A stretch of DNA of 64,000 nucleotides from Phytopseudomonas straminea (GCF_900112645.1 NZ_FOMO01000002.1:553593-617592); one strand, 5' to 3'; numbered from the stretch's first letter, positions 15,654 to 24,293 are shown. Numbers and translations: made by a program. Notes: generated by a model from the sequence alone, not told the origin.

Positions 15654-16446
15654 TGTCACGAAACTCCGGGTAAAGGCTCATGCCGCCGTCGACGAACAGC
15701 GTGGTGCCGTGAACGTAATCGGCGGCATCGGAGGCCAGCCACACCACCGCATTGGCGATGTCCTCGGCGTCACCGATACGGCCGTAGGGAATCAGCTCGA
15801 GCAATTTTTCGGCAGCCGCGCCTTCGGTGGCTTCACGGTTGATCGCGGTGCGGATGGCCCCCGGGGCGATGGCGTTGACGCGAATGCGCTGCTCACCCAC
15901 CTCCTGCGCCACGCTGCGCATCAACAGGTCGAGCCCGCCCTTGGAGGCCGCGTAGTTGGCGCGCCCAGCCCAGGGAATCAGCTGGTGCACGGAGCTCATC
16001 TGGATGATCTTGCCGGCCGCGCGGGAAATCTCCTCGCGAATGCCCTGCTTGGCGAACTGCCGCAGCGCCGTGCGCACGCAGAGAAACTGGCCGGTGAGGT
16101 TGACCTGCAGCACCTGGTTCCATTCGTCCAGGCTCATGTCGACGGTCGGCGCGTCGCGCTGCATGCCGGAATTGGCCAGCAGAATGTCCAACCGCCCGAA
16201 CGCGGAAAGGGTTTCAGCGAACAGCGCCTCGACGTCCTGCTCGTTGGATACATCGGCCCGCACGGCGATGGCCTGGCCGCCATCATCACGGATTTGCGCG
16301 GCGAGCTTCTCGGCAGCCTCACGCCCGGATCGATAGTTGAGCACCACCGCGGCGCCCGCCTCCGCCAGCGCCTTGGCCGAAGCCGCGCCGATACCCGAAC
16401 TGGCGCCGGTGACCAGCGCGACCTGTGACTGCAGTGAGATGAGCAT
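15646..16446 (-). CDS. SDR oxidoreductase, glucose 1-dehydrogenase-like
   Basis: A 266-residue classical short-chain dehydrogenase: TGASSGIG (13-20), NSG, catalytic S151/S152, Y165 and K169 (YAASKGG), and the C-terminal GGMSLYPEF seen in glucose 1-dehydrogenases. NYRS after the second strand suggests NADP acceptance. It lies immediately upstream of, and overlapping, the GH15 gene, so glucose released by that enzyme is a natural candidate substrate; this is context inference. AAGGGGA precedes the ATG. A degenerate GAACTC-N17-TCAGG pair upstream is a weak hint of AlgU control. Confidence 0.88.
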   Translation of the reverse strand: MLISLQSQVALVTGASSGIGAASAKALAEAGAAVVLNYRSGREAAEKLAAQIRDDGGQAIAVRADVSNEQDVEALFAETLSAFGRLDILLANSGMQRDAPTVDMSLDEWNQVLQVNLTGQFLCVRTALRQFAKQGIREEISRAAGKIIQMSSVHQLIPWAGRANYAASKGGLDLLMRSVAQEVGEQRIRVNAIAPGAIRTAINREATEGAAAEKLLELIPYGRIGDAEDIANAVVWLASDAADYVHGTTLFVDGGMSLYPEFRDNG

Positions 16447-16594
16447 GGCCGTTCCCCTTTCCTCGACTTGCTACACCTGACTGAAAGCCAAGCGGCAGAG
16501 TTCAGGGAAAAGCCCGCTGCCGCCGATCAGGCAGCCAGCACCTCCAGAGCGGCGCGCCAATCCAAGAAACACCGGCCACGGGAGGAGAACTGCC

Positions 16595-17092
16595 ATGCAA
16601 GACATCGAAGCGCTGCTCGATTATCTGAAGCGTCACAAGTTGTATCTGACCACCGCCGAGTCCTGCACCGCCGGCATGGTCGTGGCGCTGCTCGCCAAGC
16701 ATCCTGGCAGCGGCGAATGCCTGGACAGCGGTCACGTGGTGTATTCGCCAGCGGCCAAGAAACGCTTGCTGGGCGTGAGCCAGCACACCCTCGATAACTT
16801 CAACCTGACCAGCGAAGAAGTGGCGTGGGCCATGGCCAAGGGCGCACTAGACGGCAGCCCGGCCAATGTCGCCGTCGCCACCACGGGCGTCGCGGGCCCC
16901 GAACCCCAGGGCGAGATTGCTGCCGGCACCCTGTGCTTCGCCTGGGCCTTTCGCCTCGCGGACGGCAGCGTCCAGCTGTATTCGAGCACCGAACATTTCG
17001 CCGGCGACCGTTCGCGCATCCTCGATGAAGCTGCCCGCTTCGCCCTGCTGCGCCTGCCTGAGCGGCACGCGCAGCTGCTTGGCGAGGCTTAG
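16595..17092 (+). CDS. CinA C-terminal-domain protein (NMN amidohydrolase-like)
   Basis: A 165-residue stand-alone CinA C-terminal domain, the fold that deamidates nicotinamide mononucleotide to nicotinic acid mononucleotide (PncC). It has the nucleophile motif TAESCTAG (S23) and ATTGVAGPEPQGE. Pseudomonads also carry a canonical cinA/pncC next to recA, so this is probably a paralogue. AGGAG lies seven bases before the ATG. It is divergent from the SDR gene and its stop overlaps the convergent TPP-enzyme gene by four bases. Confidence 0.87.
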   Translation: MQDIEALLDYLKRHKLYLTTAESCTAGMVVALLAKHPGSGECLDSGHVVYSPAAKKRLLGVSQHTLDNFNLTSEEVAWAMAKGALDGSPANVAVATTGVAGPEPQGEIAAGTLCFAWAFRLADGSVQLYSSTEHFAGDRSRILDEAARFALLRLPERHAQLLGEA

Positions 17093-18882
17093 CGCCGGCC
17101 TTTGCCGGGCAGGATCGAACCCAATACCTGCTTGGTGGCCTGGCGCAGGATGCCGCCCTGGTTCGGGTCGCCCTGCCACAGGGTGGATGCAAAGGCCTTG
17201 GCCTGGGCCAGGGTGATATGCGGCGGCAGCGGCGGCACGTCAGGGTCGGTCTTGAATTCGATGACCACCGGGCGGTCAGCGGCCAGCGCCTGCTCCCAAG
17301 CCGCAGCGACATCCTCCTCACGGTCGACGTAGATACCCATCAGCCCGATGGACTCGGCGAACTGGTGATAGGCGACGCTGGGAATGTCCTGGGAGGCCGA
17401 GAACTTCGGGTCGCCCTCCATCACCCGCTGCTCCCAGGTCACCTGATTGAGGTCCTCGTTGTTGAACACCGCGCAGATCCAGCGCTTGTCCTGCCACTCG
17501 TGCCAGTATTTGGCGACCGTGATCAGTTCGGCCATGTTGTTCATCTGCATGGCGCCATCGCCAACCAGCGCCACCACCGGGCGATCCGGGTGGGCGAACT
17601 TGGCGGCAATCGCATAAGGCACCGCTGCGCCCATGGACGCCAGGCCGCCGGACAGCGAGCAGAGCATGTCCTCGCGCATCTTTATGTCACGGGCGAACCA
17701 GTTGGCACAGGAGCCGGAATCGCTGGTCACCACGGCGCGATCCGGCAGGCGCGGCGATAGTTCAAACGCGACCCGCTGCGGGTTGATCGGCGAAGCCGAA
17801 GCCATGGCGCGGCGCTTCAGGGTGGTCTGCCACTGCGCCGTCCAGCGCTCGATGCGCTTGCGCCAGGTGCGCAGCGTCTTGCGTTCGAGCAGTGGCAGCA
17901 GCGCCTGCAAGGTATCGGCAGCGTCGCCCTGCAGGTTGACTTCCATGGGGTAGCGCAAGCCGAGCATGTCGGCCTGGATGTCGATCTGCACGGCGCGCGC
18001 CTGACCTTCCTTGGGCAGAAATTCGGCATAGGGAAAGCCCGAGCCGATCATCAGCAAGGTGTCGCATTCGTTCATCATCTGATAGCTGGGCTTGGTGCCC
18101 AGCAGGCCGATGGAACCGGTCACCCAGGGCAGATCATCCGGCAACGCCGCCTTGCCGAGCAGCGCTTTGGCCACGCCGGCGCCGAGCACATCGGCCACTT
18201 CGGTGACTTCTTTCGCAGCGCCCAACGCGCCGGCACCGATCAGAATCGCTACCTTCTTGCCGGCATTGAGCACGTCGGCGGCGCGCTGAAGATCTTCTTC
18301 ATAAGGCACAACCCGCGGTCGGCTGTAACCCACGCCAGAATGCAGGGTGCCGTGCTCGCGGGGCGGCTCCTCGTAGGGCAGCGTCTGCAAGTCATTGGGC
18401 AGAATGATCGCCGTTACCCGGCGATCGCCCAGCGCCGTGCGAATGCTGCGGTCGACCAGGTGACGCACCTGGGAGGGCGCGCTGGCCTGCTGAACGAAGG
18501 CGCCGGCGACGTCCTTGAACATCGACAGCAGATCCACCTCCTGCTGGTAATGCCCGCCCAGGGCGTTGCGCGCCTGCTGGCCGACGATCGCCAGCACCGG
18601 CATATGGTCCATGCGCGCGTCGTACAAACCGGTGAGCAGATGGGCCGCACCGGGGCCGGAGGTGGCAATACATACGCCCAGGTCGCCAGAGAACTTGGCG
18701 TCGGCCGCCGCCATGAACGCGGCCATTTCCTCATGACGCGCCTGGATGAAGCGGATCTTGCCCTCGGCCTTGGCCAGGGCGCCGAATACGCCGTTGATGC
18801 CATCCCCCGGATAGCCATAGATGCGCCGTACGCCCCATTGGTAAAGGCGTTCGACGATGAAATCTGCGACGTTCATGCTCAT
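17089..18882 (-). CDS. TPP-dependent enzyme, pyruvate oxidase/acetolactate synthase-like
   Basis: 597 residues with all three domains of the acetolactate synthase/PoxB family: N-terminal Pyr domain with catalytic E51 (QARHEEMAAFM), a central domain (about 195-335) and a C-terminal PP domain with the TPP-Mg motif GDGAMQMN (441-448). The central domain could hold FAD, as in pyruvate:quinone oxidase, but I see no decisive motif. The length and the C-terminal tail after the PP domain resemble PoxB. It stands alone near the GH15/SDR genes, suggesting a stationary-phase carbon role, by context only. Confidence 0.85.
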   Translation of the reverse strand: MSMNVADFIVERLYQWGVRRIYGYPGDGINGVFGALAKAEGKIRFIQARHEEMAAFMAAADAKFSGDLGVCIATSGPGAAHLLTGLYDARMDHMPVLAIVGQQARNALGGHYQQEVDLLSMFKDVAGAFVQQASAPSQVRHLVDRSIRTALGDRRVTAIILPNDLQTLPYEEPPREHGTLHSGVGYSRPRVVPYEEDLQRAADVLNAGKKVAILIGAGALGAAKEVTEVADVLGAGVAKALLGKAALPDDLPWVTGSIGLLGTKPSYQMMNECDTLLMIGSGFPYAEFLPKEGQARAVQIDIQADMLGLRYPMEVNLQGDAADTLQALLPLLERKTLRTWRKRIERWTAQWQTTLKRRAMASASPINPQRVAFELSPRLPDRAVVTSDSGSCANWFARDIKMREDMLCSLSGGLASMGAAVPYAIAAKFAHPDRPVVALVGDGAMQMNNMAELITVAKYWHEWQDKRWICAVFNNEDLNQVTWEQRVMEGDPKFSASQDIPSVAYHQFAESIGLMGIYVDREEDVAAAWEQALAADRPVVIEFKTDPDVPPLPPHITLAQAKAFASTLWQGDPNQGGILRQATKQVLGSILPGKGRR

Positions 18883-19080
18883 GGAAAACTCGCTCGAAGT
18901 TCAGGCCCGCTGGGCCGACATGGATGGAGTTGCCACGCGAGGTCTGTGTGCGCGACGGCTCGGCCAGGCAGTTCGCTGCCGGACAGGAAATCTTGACCGG
19001 GGCCCACTCGCAGAGGTTTAAGGTTTCTGCCAGGCCGCTGCGCCTGGCTTGCAGGCAGGTCACCGCGGGGCAAAAAGATC

Positions 19081-19107
19081 GAACATGCAGCGCCCGTCAC
19101 CCTCAAA
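19081..19107 (+). promoter_or_regulatory. Candidate AlgU/RpoE-type promoter
   Basis: GAACAT (19081-19086), a 16-base spacer, then TCAAA (19103-19107), close to the extracytoplasmic sigma consensus GAACTT-N16-TCTGA/TCAAA. It lies upstream of five small genes, four with envelope-protein features. The match has one -35 mismatch and was found by eye, so it is suggestive only. Confidence 0.35.
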
Positions 19108-19138
19108 CCCTCTAGAGCAACGCACCGAGGGACGAGGC

Positions 19139-19264
19139 ATGACCCAGCGAGTACCCGATCTGACCCAGGCACCCGACTTGCCGGGCGAGCCCCCTCCCCT
19201 CGGCCAGCCCCACGAACCCGACAACGATGCGCTACCGGACAAGCCACAGCCCGACCCCGTTTGA
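19139..19264 (+). CDS. Short proline-rich hypothetical protein
   Basis: A 41-residue reading frame, MTQRVPDLTQAPDLPGEP onward, composed mostly of Pro, Asp, Glu and Gln and probably unstructured. GAGGG lies seven bases before the ATG. It sits 31 bases after the candidate AlgU-type promoter and 45 bases before the YgaP-like gene on the same strand. Such small acidic Pro-rich proteins are often found beside YqjD/YqjE-type genes in pseudomonads as far as I recall. No function can be given. Confidence 0.5.
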   Translation: MTQRVPDLTQAPDLPGEPPPLGQPHEPDNDALPDKPQPDPV

Positions 19265-19309
19265 GCTGGCTTGAACCGATGGCCCGTCACATCAGGCAGG
19301 AGTGAACAC

Positions 19310-19717
19310 ATGGTCGCCTTCGAACCGCAATCGCAACCCGAACGACAGGGCCCGGCACCTCAGAACGTCAGAGGCTGGGAGCGCCTGTTGTCCATCGGCG
19401 GAGGATTGCTGCTGGCCACGCTCGGCGCGAGCAAGCACGGCGAGCGTGGCCGGCGCCAGTTGAGCGTGGGTGGCCTGTTGCTGTTGCGCGGGCTGAGCGG
19501 GCATTGCAGCGTGAAAAGCGCGGCGGACGATCCGCTGGCTGAAATCCGCTACCTGCGCGCCCGTGTACAGCGCCTTCAGGAGCTGGTGCTGATGGCCGAG
19601 GAAGTCGCCGATCGCACCCGCGCCACGCCAGTCCCGCCCGTGCCGCCGGTACCGGTCACGCCGGCGCCGGCAGACCTGGGCACACCGATTGCCGACGAAT
19701 TCGCCAGCCGCGAGTAG
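19310..19717 (+). CDS. Small membrane protein with YgaP-type (DUF2892) domain
   Basis: 135 residues starting MVAFEPQSQPERQ. I chose the ATG at 19310 because AGGAG lies seven bases upstream. The segment GWERLLSIGGGLLLATLGA to LLLLRGLSGHCSV is the two-helix hairpin of the DUF2892/YgaP membrane domain. It is followed by a coiled stretch (about 75-105) and a Pro/Val-rich tail with PVPPVPPVPV. It probably sits in the inner membrane. It begins the run of small membrane-protein genes that continues with the YqjD, YqjE and DUF3618 genes. Confidence 0.75.
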   Translation: MVAFEPQSQPERQGPAPQNVRGWERLLSIGGGLLLATLGASKHGERGRRQLSVGGLLLLRGLSGHCSVKSAADDPLAEIRYLRARVQRLQELVLMAEEVADRTRATPVPPVPPVPVTPAPADLGTPIADEFASRE

Positions 19718-19772
19718 AGCCGTTAACGCGCATTGCCATACCGCATTTTTACGCATCAACAGGTGTAGTCAG

Positions 19773-20186
19773 ATGGATAACGACAGCAAAGAACGCCCGC
19801 ACAAGCGCCCTGCCAAGGTCATTTCCGGGCACTGGCAGCAAGATGCCCAGGAACAGCTGCGCGCGCGCATCCAGGCCGAGCAGTCCCATACCGATGAGCT
19901 GGAAGCCCTGGCCAATATCGCCCGCTCCACCATCGCCGACCTGGAAAACCCCGATGCCGCGGCCTCGCCGGATCGTTTGCGCGAAGCCGCGCGCCAGCTC
20001 GCCGCTCTTCGCGATGCCTTGAACAACTACAGTGGCCACGCCGTGCACAGCGTCGACCGCTTCGCCCGCAAGCACCCGCTATGGTTGGCGGCAGGCGGCC
20101 TGGCGGTGGGCATTCTGTTGAGTCGCCTGTTGCGCAAGCGCCGCAGCCGCGCTGATGACTACTACCATGGAGGGACGCTGCGATGA
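19773..20186 (+). CDS. YqjD/ElaB-type (DUF883-like) membrane-anchored protein
   Basis: 137 residues: a long charged helical N-terminal region (about 20-105) and one C-terminal transmembrane segment WLAAGGLAVGILLSRLL preceded by RKHP and followed by RKRRSR. This is the plan of the ElaB/YqjD/DUF883 family, whose E. coli members are tail-anchored, RpoS-controlled and bind stationary-phase ribosomes. The ATG at 19773 has a modest AGGT. Its stop overlaps the next gene in an ATGA, indicating coupled translation. Confidence 0.75.
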   Translation: MDNDSKERPHKRPAKVISGHWQQDAQEQLRARIQAEQSHTDELEALANIARSTIADLENPDAAASPDRLREAARQLAALRDALNNYSGHAVHSVDRFARKHPLWLAAGGLAVGILLSRLLRKRRSRADDYYHGGTLR

Positions 20187-20587
20187 ACGACGATCTTCGG
20201 CAACCGCCACTGGAGCCCTCGCTGCTCGGCCTGCTGCGCCAGCTGACGCGAGAGGTGCAGACGCTGTTCACCAAGGAACTGGCGCTGGCCAAGGTCGAGC
20301 TCAATGCTTCGCTGCAAGCCACCAAGACCGGCATCGCCGCCGTCGCGGGCGGTGCCATCGTGCTGCTGTGCGGCGTACTGATGCTGCTGCTCGCCGCCGT
20401 CTACGGCCTCAGCGAAGTGATGCCGCCCTGGGCAGCCGCACTGATCGTCGGTGTCGTGGTGATCGTGATCGGCCTGATCATGCTCAAGGTCGGGCAGCAG
20501 AAATTCGCCCCTTCCCAACTCACTCCCGAACGCACACTGGATTCCTTGCAGAAAGACAAGGAAGCGGTGCAGAGGCAAATGTCATGA
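20183..20587 (+). CDS. yqjE: YqjE-type phage-holin-family membrane protein
   Basis: 134 residues with an amphipathic N-terminus (LLGLLRQLTREVQTLFTKELALAKVEL) and two transmembrane helices (about 50-75 and 82-105), matching the YqjE family assigned to the holin superfamily III/DUF1469 fold. Despite the name there is no phage context. Genes flank it on both sides with 4-base ATGA overlaps, so the three proteins are likely made together. The function is thought to concern the stressed envelope. Confidence 0.82.
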   Translation: MNDDLRQPPLEPSLLGLLRQLTREVQTLFTKELALAKVELNASLQATKTGIAAVAGGAIVLLCGVLMLLLAAVYGLSEVMPPWAAALIVGVVVIVIGLIMLKVGQQKFAPSQLTPERTLDSLQKDKEAVQRQMS

Positions 20588-21252
20588 GTACCCACAGCAG
20601 CATCGCCGCCGAATCGCTCAAGTCCCCGGACGTGCTCGAACAGGAAATTGACCAGCAGCGCAGCCGTATCGATGCACTCATCGATGATGTGGAGGCACGC
20701 CTGACCCCGCAACGGCTGATCGACCAGGCCCTGGCCTATGGCCGTGACAGTGGCGGCCTGGAAATGGCCGAACGCCTGGGGCAGACCCTCAAGGCCAATC
20801 CGGTACCCGTTGCCATGACCGCCATCGGCTTGGTCTGGCTGGCCGTCGAGCAGACGCGCCGACACACGCCGAAGGCGCCCGAGCCGGACTTGCCGGAGGA
20901 TCACGAATCCCTGGCCGATGCCCTGCACAGTGCCAAACAGTCGCTGGAACAAAGCACTCAGGCCGCGCGCCGCAAACTGCACGACCTCGCCGATGGCGCC
21001 AGCGCTGCGACCGAGCAGGTCAAGCAGAGCGCCAACGCCGTGGGCCAGGCCGTGCATCGCCACCCGTGGGCCTTTGCGGCTGCCGGTTTGGCGGCAGGCG
21101 CCTTGGTGGGGCTGCTGGGCACGGGTCGCCGGCACTCACCAGAAGAGGGGCTGCCGCGGGAAAGCTACGTGGTGCCGGATATCGAAGCCGGCTTCGATGA
21201 ACTGGCCGATGTGCCGGATGACGAGCCGCCTTTTCGCCCCGGTGCTATCTGA
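20584..21252 (+). CDS. DUF3618-containing membrane protein
   Basis: 222 residues starting at the ATG of the ATGA overlap with yqjE. The N-terminal region (about 15-60, VLEQEIDQQRSRIDALIDDVEARLTP) is the DUF3618 signature. Two hydrophobic segments follow (NPVPVAMTAIGLVWLAV and HPWAFAAAGLAAGALVGLL), with a long helical linker between them and an acidic tail. It resembles a fused, extended YqjD-like protein and corresponds in position to yqjK of the E. coli yqjDEK set. It closes the operon, 28 bases before a strong terminator. Confidence 0.8.
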   Translation: MSTHSSIAAESLKSPDVLEQEIDQQRSRIDALIDDVEARLTPQRLIDQALAYGRDSGGLEMAERLGQTLKANPVPVAMTAIGLVWLAVEQTRRHTPKAPEPDLPEDHESLADALHSAKQSLEQSTQAARRKLHDLADGASAATEQVKQSANAVGQAVHRHPWAFAAAGLAAGALVGLLGTGRRHSPEEGLPRESYVVPDIEAGFDELADVPDDEPPFRPGAI

Positions 21253-21280
21253 CGCCGGGTAAAGGCGAAACGCAGAAACG

Positions 21281-21306
21281 AAAAAAGCGCCCTAGGGCGC
21301 TTTTTT
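21281..21306. terminator. Bidirectional intrinsic terminator
   Basis: A palindromic AAAAAAGCGCCC-TA-GGGCGCTTTTTT gives a GC stem with a T tract on both strands. It ends the plus-strand membrane-protein operon and, in the other direction, the minus-strand tRNA-Asp/tRNA-Val transcript. Confidence 0.9.
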
Positions 21307-21347
21307 GCGTTGCTTCCGGGTGTTCAGTGGGCCCTGGAAGCGATATA

Positions 21348-21424
21348 TGGCGCAGCGGACGGGACTCGAACCCGCGACCCCCGGCGTGACAGGCCGGTAT
21401 TCTAACCGACTGAACTACCGCTGC
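21348..21424 (-). tRNA. tRNA-Asp (GTC)
   Basis: 77 bases including an encoded CCA. Acceptor stem GCAGCGG pairs with CCGCTGC, with discriminator G. The anticodon loop reads CTGTCAC (anticodon GTC), the T arm has GGTTCGAGTCC and the D arm AGTTCAGTCGGTTAGA. It is the second gene of a two-tRNA unit, transcribed towards the shared terminator. Confidence 0.97.
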
Positions 21425-21436
21425 GCATACCTCGAT

Positions 21437-21512
21437 TGGTGGGTGATGACGGGATCGAACCGCCGACCCTCTGCTTGTAAGGCAGATGCTCTCCCGGCTG
21501 AGCTAATCACCC
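21437..21512 (-). tRNA. tRNA-Val (TAC)
   Basis: 76 bases with encoded CCA. Acceptor GGGTGAT pairs with ATCACCC, discriminator A, anticodon loop CTTACAA (anticodon TAC), D arm TAGCTCAGCCGGGAGA and T arm GGTTCGATCCC. It lies 12 bases upstream of tRNA-Asp on the same strand and directly downstream of a consensus promoter. Confidence 0.97.
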
Positions 21513-21533
21513 TTCACTCTCGAAGTGGGGCGC

Positions 21534-21562
21534 ATTCTAGAGAGCACCCTGCCCCTTGGCAA
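21534..21562 (-). promoter_or_regulatory. Sigma-70 promoter of the tRNA unit
   Basis: Minus strand TTGCCA (21562-21557), a 17-base spacer, then TAGAAT (21539-21534), followed by a GC-rich discriminator GCGCCCC. The GC-rich discriminator is the usual mark of stringently controlled stable-RNA promoters. The -10 lies about 21 bases before the tRNA-Val 5' end. The rest of the region up to rdgC (21563-21833) holds no gene I can support. Confidence 0.75.
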
Positions 21563-21833
21563 CCCCCTTTGCGAAAAAAATTTATTGGCGATCCAAAGGC
21601 TTAGCAATCGCCGCCATTTGGCGGGGCAAATCACATGACGACTCGATACGGGGTTGGCCTAATCCACCAGCGGAAGGAATAATGCGCCCTCGCGCGGGTC
21701 TGATCGTCGCGCGGCGTGATTCCCTGTCCGCCGCCAGACCGCCCATGCGCTGCCTGAGGCAGCTGCCATGCGCCCGAATTGAAGATTTCCTGCGCGCTGC
21801 GGCGCGCACCCGTTAACTGGAGACAACCCGCTC

Positions 21834-22754
21834 ATGTGGTTTCGCAACCTGCTGGTCTACCGCCTCACCCAGGACGTCGACTTCGATACCGAAAAACTGG
21901 AGGCCGCACTGGCCGCCAAGCCGGCGCGCCCCTGCGCCAGCCAGGAACTGGCTACCTATGGGTTCGTCGCCCCTTTCGGCAAGGGCGAGGACGCACCGCT
22001 GGTGCATGAAAGCCAGGGCTTCCTGCTGATCTCCGCCCGCAAGGAAGAGCGTATTCTGCCCGGCAGCGTGGTCAAGGACGCCGTGAAGGAGAAGGTCGAC
22101 GAGATCGAAAGCGAGCAGATGCGCAAGGTCTACAAGAAGGAGCGCGAGCAGATCAAGGACGAGATCGTCCAGGCCTTCCTGCCCCGCGCCTTCATTCGCA
22201 AGTCCGCGACCTTCGCCGCCATCGCCCCGGCCCAGGGCCTGATCATCGTCAACGCCTCGAGCCCCAAGCGCGCCGAAGACCTGCTGTCGACCCTGCGCGA
22301 AGCCATCGGCTCGCTGCCGGTGCGCCCGCTGACCGTAAAGATCGCCCCGAGCGCGACCATGACCGACTGGGTCAAGGCCCAGCAGGCCGCTGCCGACTTC
22401 CACGTGCTGGACGAGTGCGAGCTGCGCGACACCCACGAAGACGGCGGCATCGTGCGCTGCAAGCGCCAGGACCTGACCGGCGAAGAAGTGCAACTGCACA
22501 TGAGCTCCGGCAAGCAGGTGACCCAACTGTCCCTGGCCTGGCAGGACAAGCTGTCCTTCGTGCTCGATGACAAGCTGGTGGCCAAGCGCCTGAAGTTCGA
22601 AGACCTGCTGCAGGAGCAGGCCGAGCAGGATGGTGGCGACGATGACCTGAGCCAGCAGGACGCCAGCTTCACGCTGATGATGCTGACCCTGATCGAGTTC
22701 CTGCCGGCGTTGTTCGAAGCCCTGGGCGGTGAAGATACCCCGCAAGGCATTTGA
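21834..22754 (+). CDS. rdgC: Recombination-associated protein RdgC
   Basis: 306-residue DNA-binding protein that forms a ring-shaped dimer around DNA and restrains RecA. It starts [12 protein letters not shown] as the family does, has the conserved [24 protein letters not shown], the helical [20 protein letters not shown] region, and ends in a helical gate with [20 protein letters not shown]. The length matches the family (about 303). GGAG lies eleven bases before the ATG. Likely monocistronic. Confidence 0.97.
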   Translation: MWFRNLLVYRLTQDVDFDTEKLEAALAAKPARPCASQELATYGFVAPFGKGEDAPLVHESQGFLLISARKEERILPGSVVKDAVKEKVDEIESEQMRKVYKKEREQIKDEIVQAFLPRAFIRKSATFAAIAPAQGLIIVNASSPKRAEDLLSTLREAIGSLPVRPLTVKIAPSATMTDWVKAQQAAADFHVLDECELRDTHEDGGIVRCKRQDLTGEEVQLHMSSGKQVTQLSLAWQDKLSFVLDDKLVAKRLKFEDLLQEQAEQDGGDDDLSQQDASFTLMMLTLIEFLPALFEALGGEDTPQGI

Positions 22755-22924
22755 GATAGCGCGATGCGTCAAGGTGGACCGGGCGCTTTACCCGTCCACC
22801 TTCAAACCCGCCGGTTACACTGTTTCCCCGCCCCATCCGACAGCCACAGCTGTCTATCCAAAAATAACTGGCTACACAGCGCTCCGCCTTGGGAGCCTGC
22901 TACGGCTTATAGGGAATTTCTGCC

Positions 22925-23866
22925 ATGTCCGCCATGATCGCCCTCAGCCGCTTCGTCGGCAATACCTTCGCCATCTGGGTTCTGCTGTTCGCCGTGCTGG
23001 CGTTTCTGCTGCCGAGTGCCTTCCTGCCGCTCACCGCGTTCATCGTGCCGCTGCTCGGGCTGATCATGTTCGGCATGGGCCTGACCCTGAAGACCGAGGA
23101 TTTTCGTGAAGTGGCCCGCCATCCACTGCGCGTACTGATCGGCGTGCTGGCGCAGTTCATCATCATGCCAGGCATGGCCTGGTTGCTCTGCCAGCTGTTC
23201 GCCCTGCCGCCGGAAATCGCCGTTGGCGTGATCCTGGTCGGCTGCTGCCCTGGGGGCACCGCCTCGAACGTCATCACCTGGTTCGCCAAGGGCGATGTGG
23301 CCTTGTCCGTCGGCATCACCGCGGTGACCACCTTGCTGGCGCCCATCGTCACGCCGGCACTGATCTGGCTGCTGGCCTCGGAATGGCTGCCGGTATCGTT
23401 CTGGGCGATGTTCAGTTCGATCCTGCAGATGGTGCTGCTGCCCATCGTGCTTGGCCTGGTTGCCCAGCGCCTTCTGGGTGAGCGGGTCAAGCTGGCGGTC
23501 GACGTACTGCCGCTGATTTCGGTGGTGTCCATCGTCGCCATTGTTGCCGCGGTAGTGGCGGCCAGCCAGGCGAAGATCGCCGAGTCGGGCCTGATCATCA
23601 TGGCGGTGGTGATACTGCATAACACCCTGGGGCTGGGCCTCGGTTATCTGGCCGGGCTGCTGACCGGCATGCCCCTGGCGCAACGCAAGACGCTGTCCAT
23701 CGAGGTCGGCATGCAGAACTCCGGGCTCGGCGCGGCCCTGGCCAGCGCCCACTTCTCCCCGCTGGCGGCGGTGCCCAGCGCGTTGTTCAGCGTGTGGCAT
23801 AACCTCTCCGGCGCGTTGCTGGCCACCTTCCTGCGGCGCATGAAGGACGACAAGCCGGCCGATTGA
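22925..23866 (+). CDS. Bile acid:sodium symporter (BASS) family transporter
   Basis: 313 residues with about nine to ten transmembrane helices. The family motifs [22 protein letters not shown] (crossover/sodium region) and [12 protein letters not shown] are intact. Bacterial BASS proteins import organic anions such as pantoate, 2-keto acids or taurocholate with sodium; the substrate is unknown here. The gene lies 170 bases after rdgC and upstream of the sugE riboswitch, which has its own probable start region. Confidence 0.9.
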   Translation: MSAMIALSRFVGNTFAIWVLLFAVLAFLLPSAFLPLTAFIVPLLGLIMFGMGLTLKTEDFREVARHPLRVLIGVLAQFIIMPGMAWLLCQLFALPPEIAVGVILVGCCPGGTASNVITWFAKGDVALSVGITAVTTLLAPIVTPALIWLLASEWLPVSFWAMFSSILQMVLLPIVLGLVAQRLLGERVKLAVDVLPLISVVSIVAIVAAVVAASQAKIAESGLIIMAVVILHNTLGLGLGYLAGLLTGMPLAQRKTLSIEVGMQNSGLGAALASAHFSPLAAVPSALFSVWHNLSGALLATFLRRMKDDKPAD

Positions 23867-23910
23867 ACGGCTTGCCCCAACCGGCCAATCGTGCACAATA
23901 ATGGAGCGCT

Positions 23911-23956
23911 CCGGGGACGACCCCGGCTCGGGTGCATCATTATCGGGGACGACCCC
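23911..23956 (+). promoter_or_regulatory. Guanidine-II (mini-ykkC) riboswitch
   Basis: Two short hairpins with identical ACGA loops lie before sugE: CCGGGG-ACGA-CCCCGG (23911-23926) and GGGG-ACGA-CCCC (23945-23956), 18 bases apart. Paired GC hairpins with ACGR loops define guanidine-II RNAs, which bind guanidinium and commonly sit before sugE-type exporters. The second hairpin ends nine bases before the GGAG of sugE, fitting control of translation initiation. A weak TTGCCC-16-CACAAT pair at 23872-23899 may be the promoter. Confidence 0.92.
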
Positions 23957-23975
23957 ATTCGACTGGAGTCGCCCT

Positions 23976-24293
23976 ATGTCCTGGATCATCCTGTTCTTCG
24001 CCGGCCTGTTCGAGGTCGGCTGGGCCGTCGGCCTGAAGTACACCGACGGCTTCACTCGCCCTCTGCCGACCGTGCTCACGGTGGCCGCCATGGTGGTCAG
24101 CCTGGGCCTGCTCGGTTTGGCCATGAAGGAGCTGCCACTGGGCACCGCTTACGCGATCTGGACGGGCGTAGGCGCCGTCGGCACGGTGATCGCCGGGATC
24201 ATCCTGTTCGGTGAGTCCATGGCGCTGATCCGCCTGGCCAGCGTGGCGTTGATCATCTGCGGGCTTATCGGCCTGAAGATGAGCCACGGCTGA
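23976..24293 (+). CDS. sugE: Guanidinium exporter of the SMR family
   Basis: 105 residues, four transmembrane helices, beginning [22 protein letters not shown] with the membrane-embedded glutamate (E13) that couples proton exchange in small multidrug resistance proteins. [17 protein letters not shown] and [14 protein letters not shown] are typical of SugE/Gdx, which exports guanidinium in exchange for protons. The ATG at 23976 is set by GGAG seven bases upstream. The riboswitch before it supports the guanidinium assignment independently. Confidence 0.95.
   Translation: MSWIILFFAGLFEVGWAVGLKYTDGFTRPLPTVLTVAAMVVSLGLLGLAMKELPLGTAYAIWTGVGAVGTVIAGIILFGESMALIRLASVALIICGLIGLKMSHG

Noticed and set aside
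20183..20587. Prophage or tailocin holin
   Set aside because: The holin-family label is structural. There are no lysis, capsid or tail genes and the context is the yqjDE-type envelope set.
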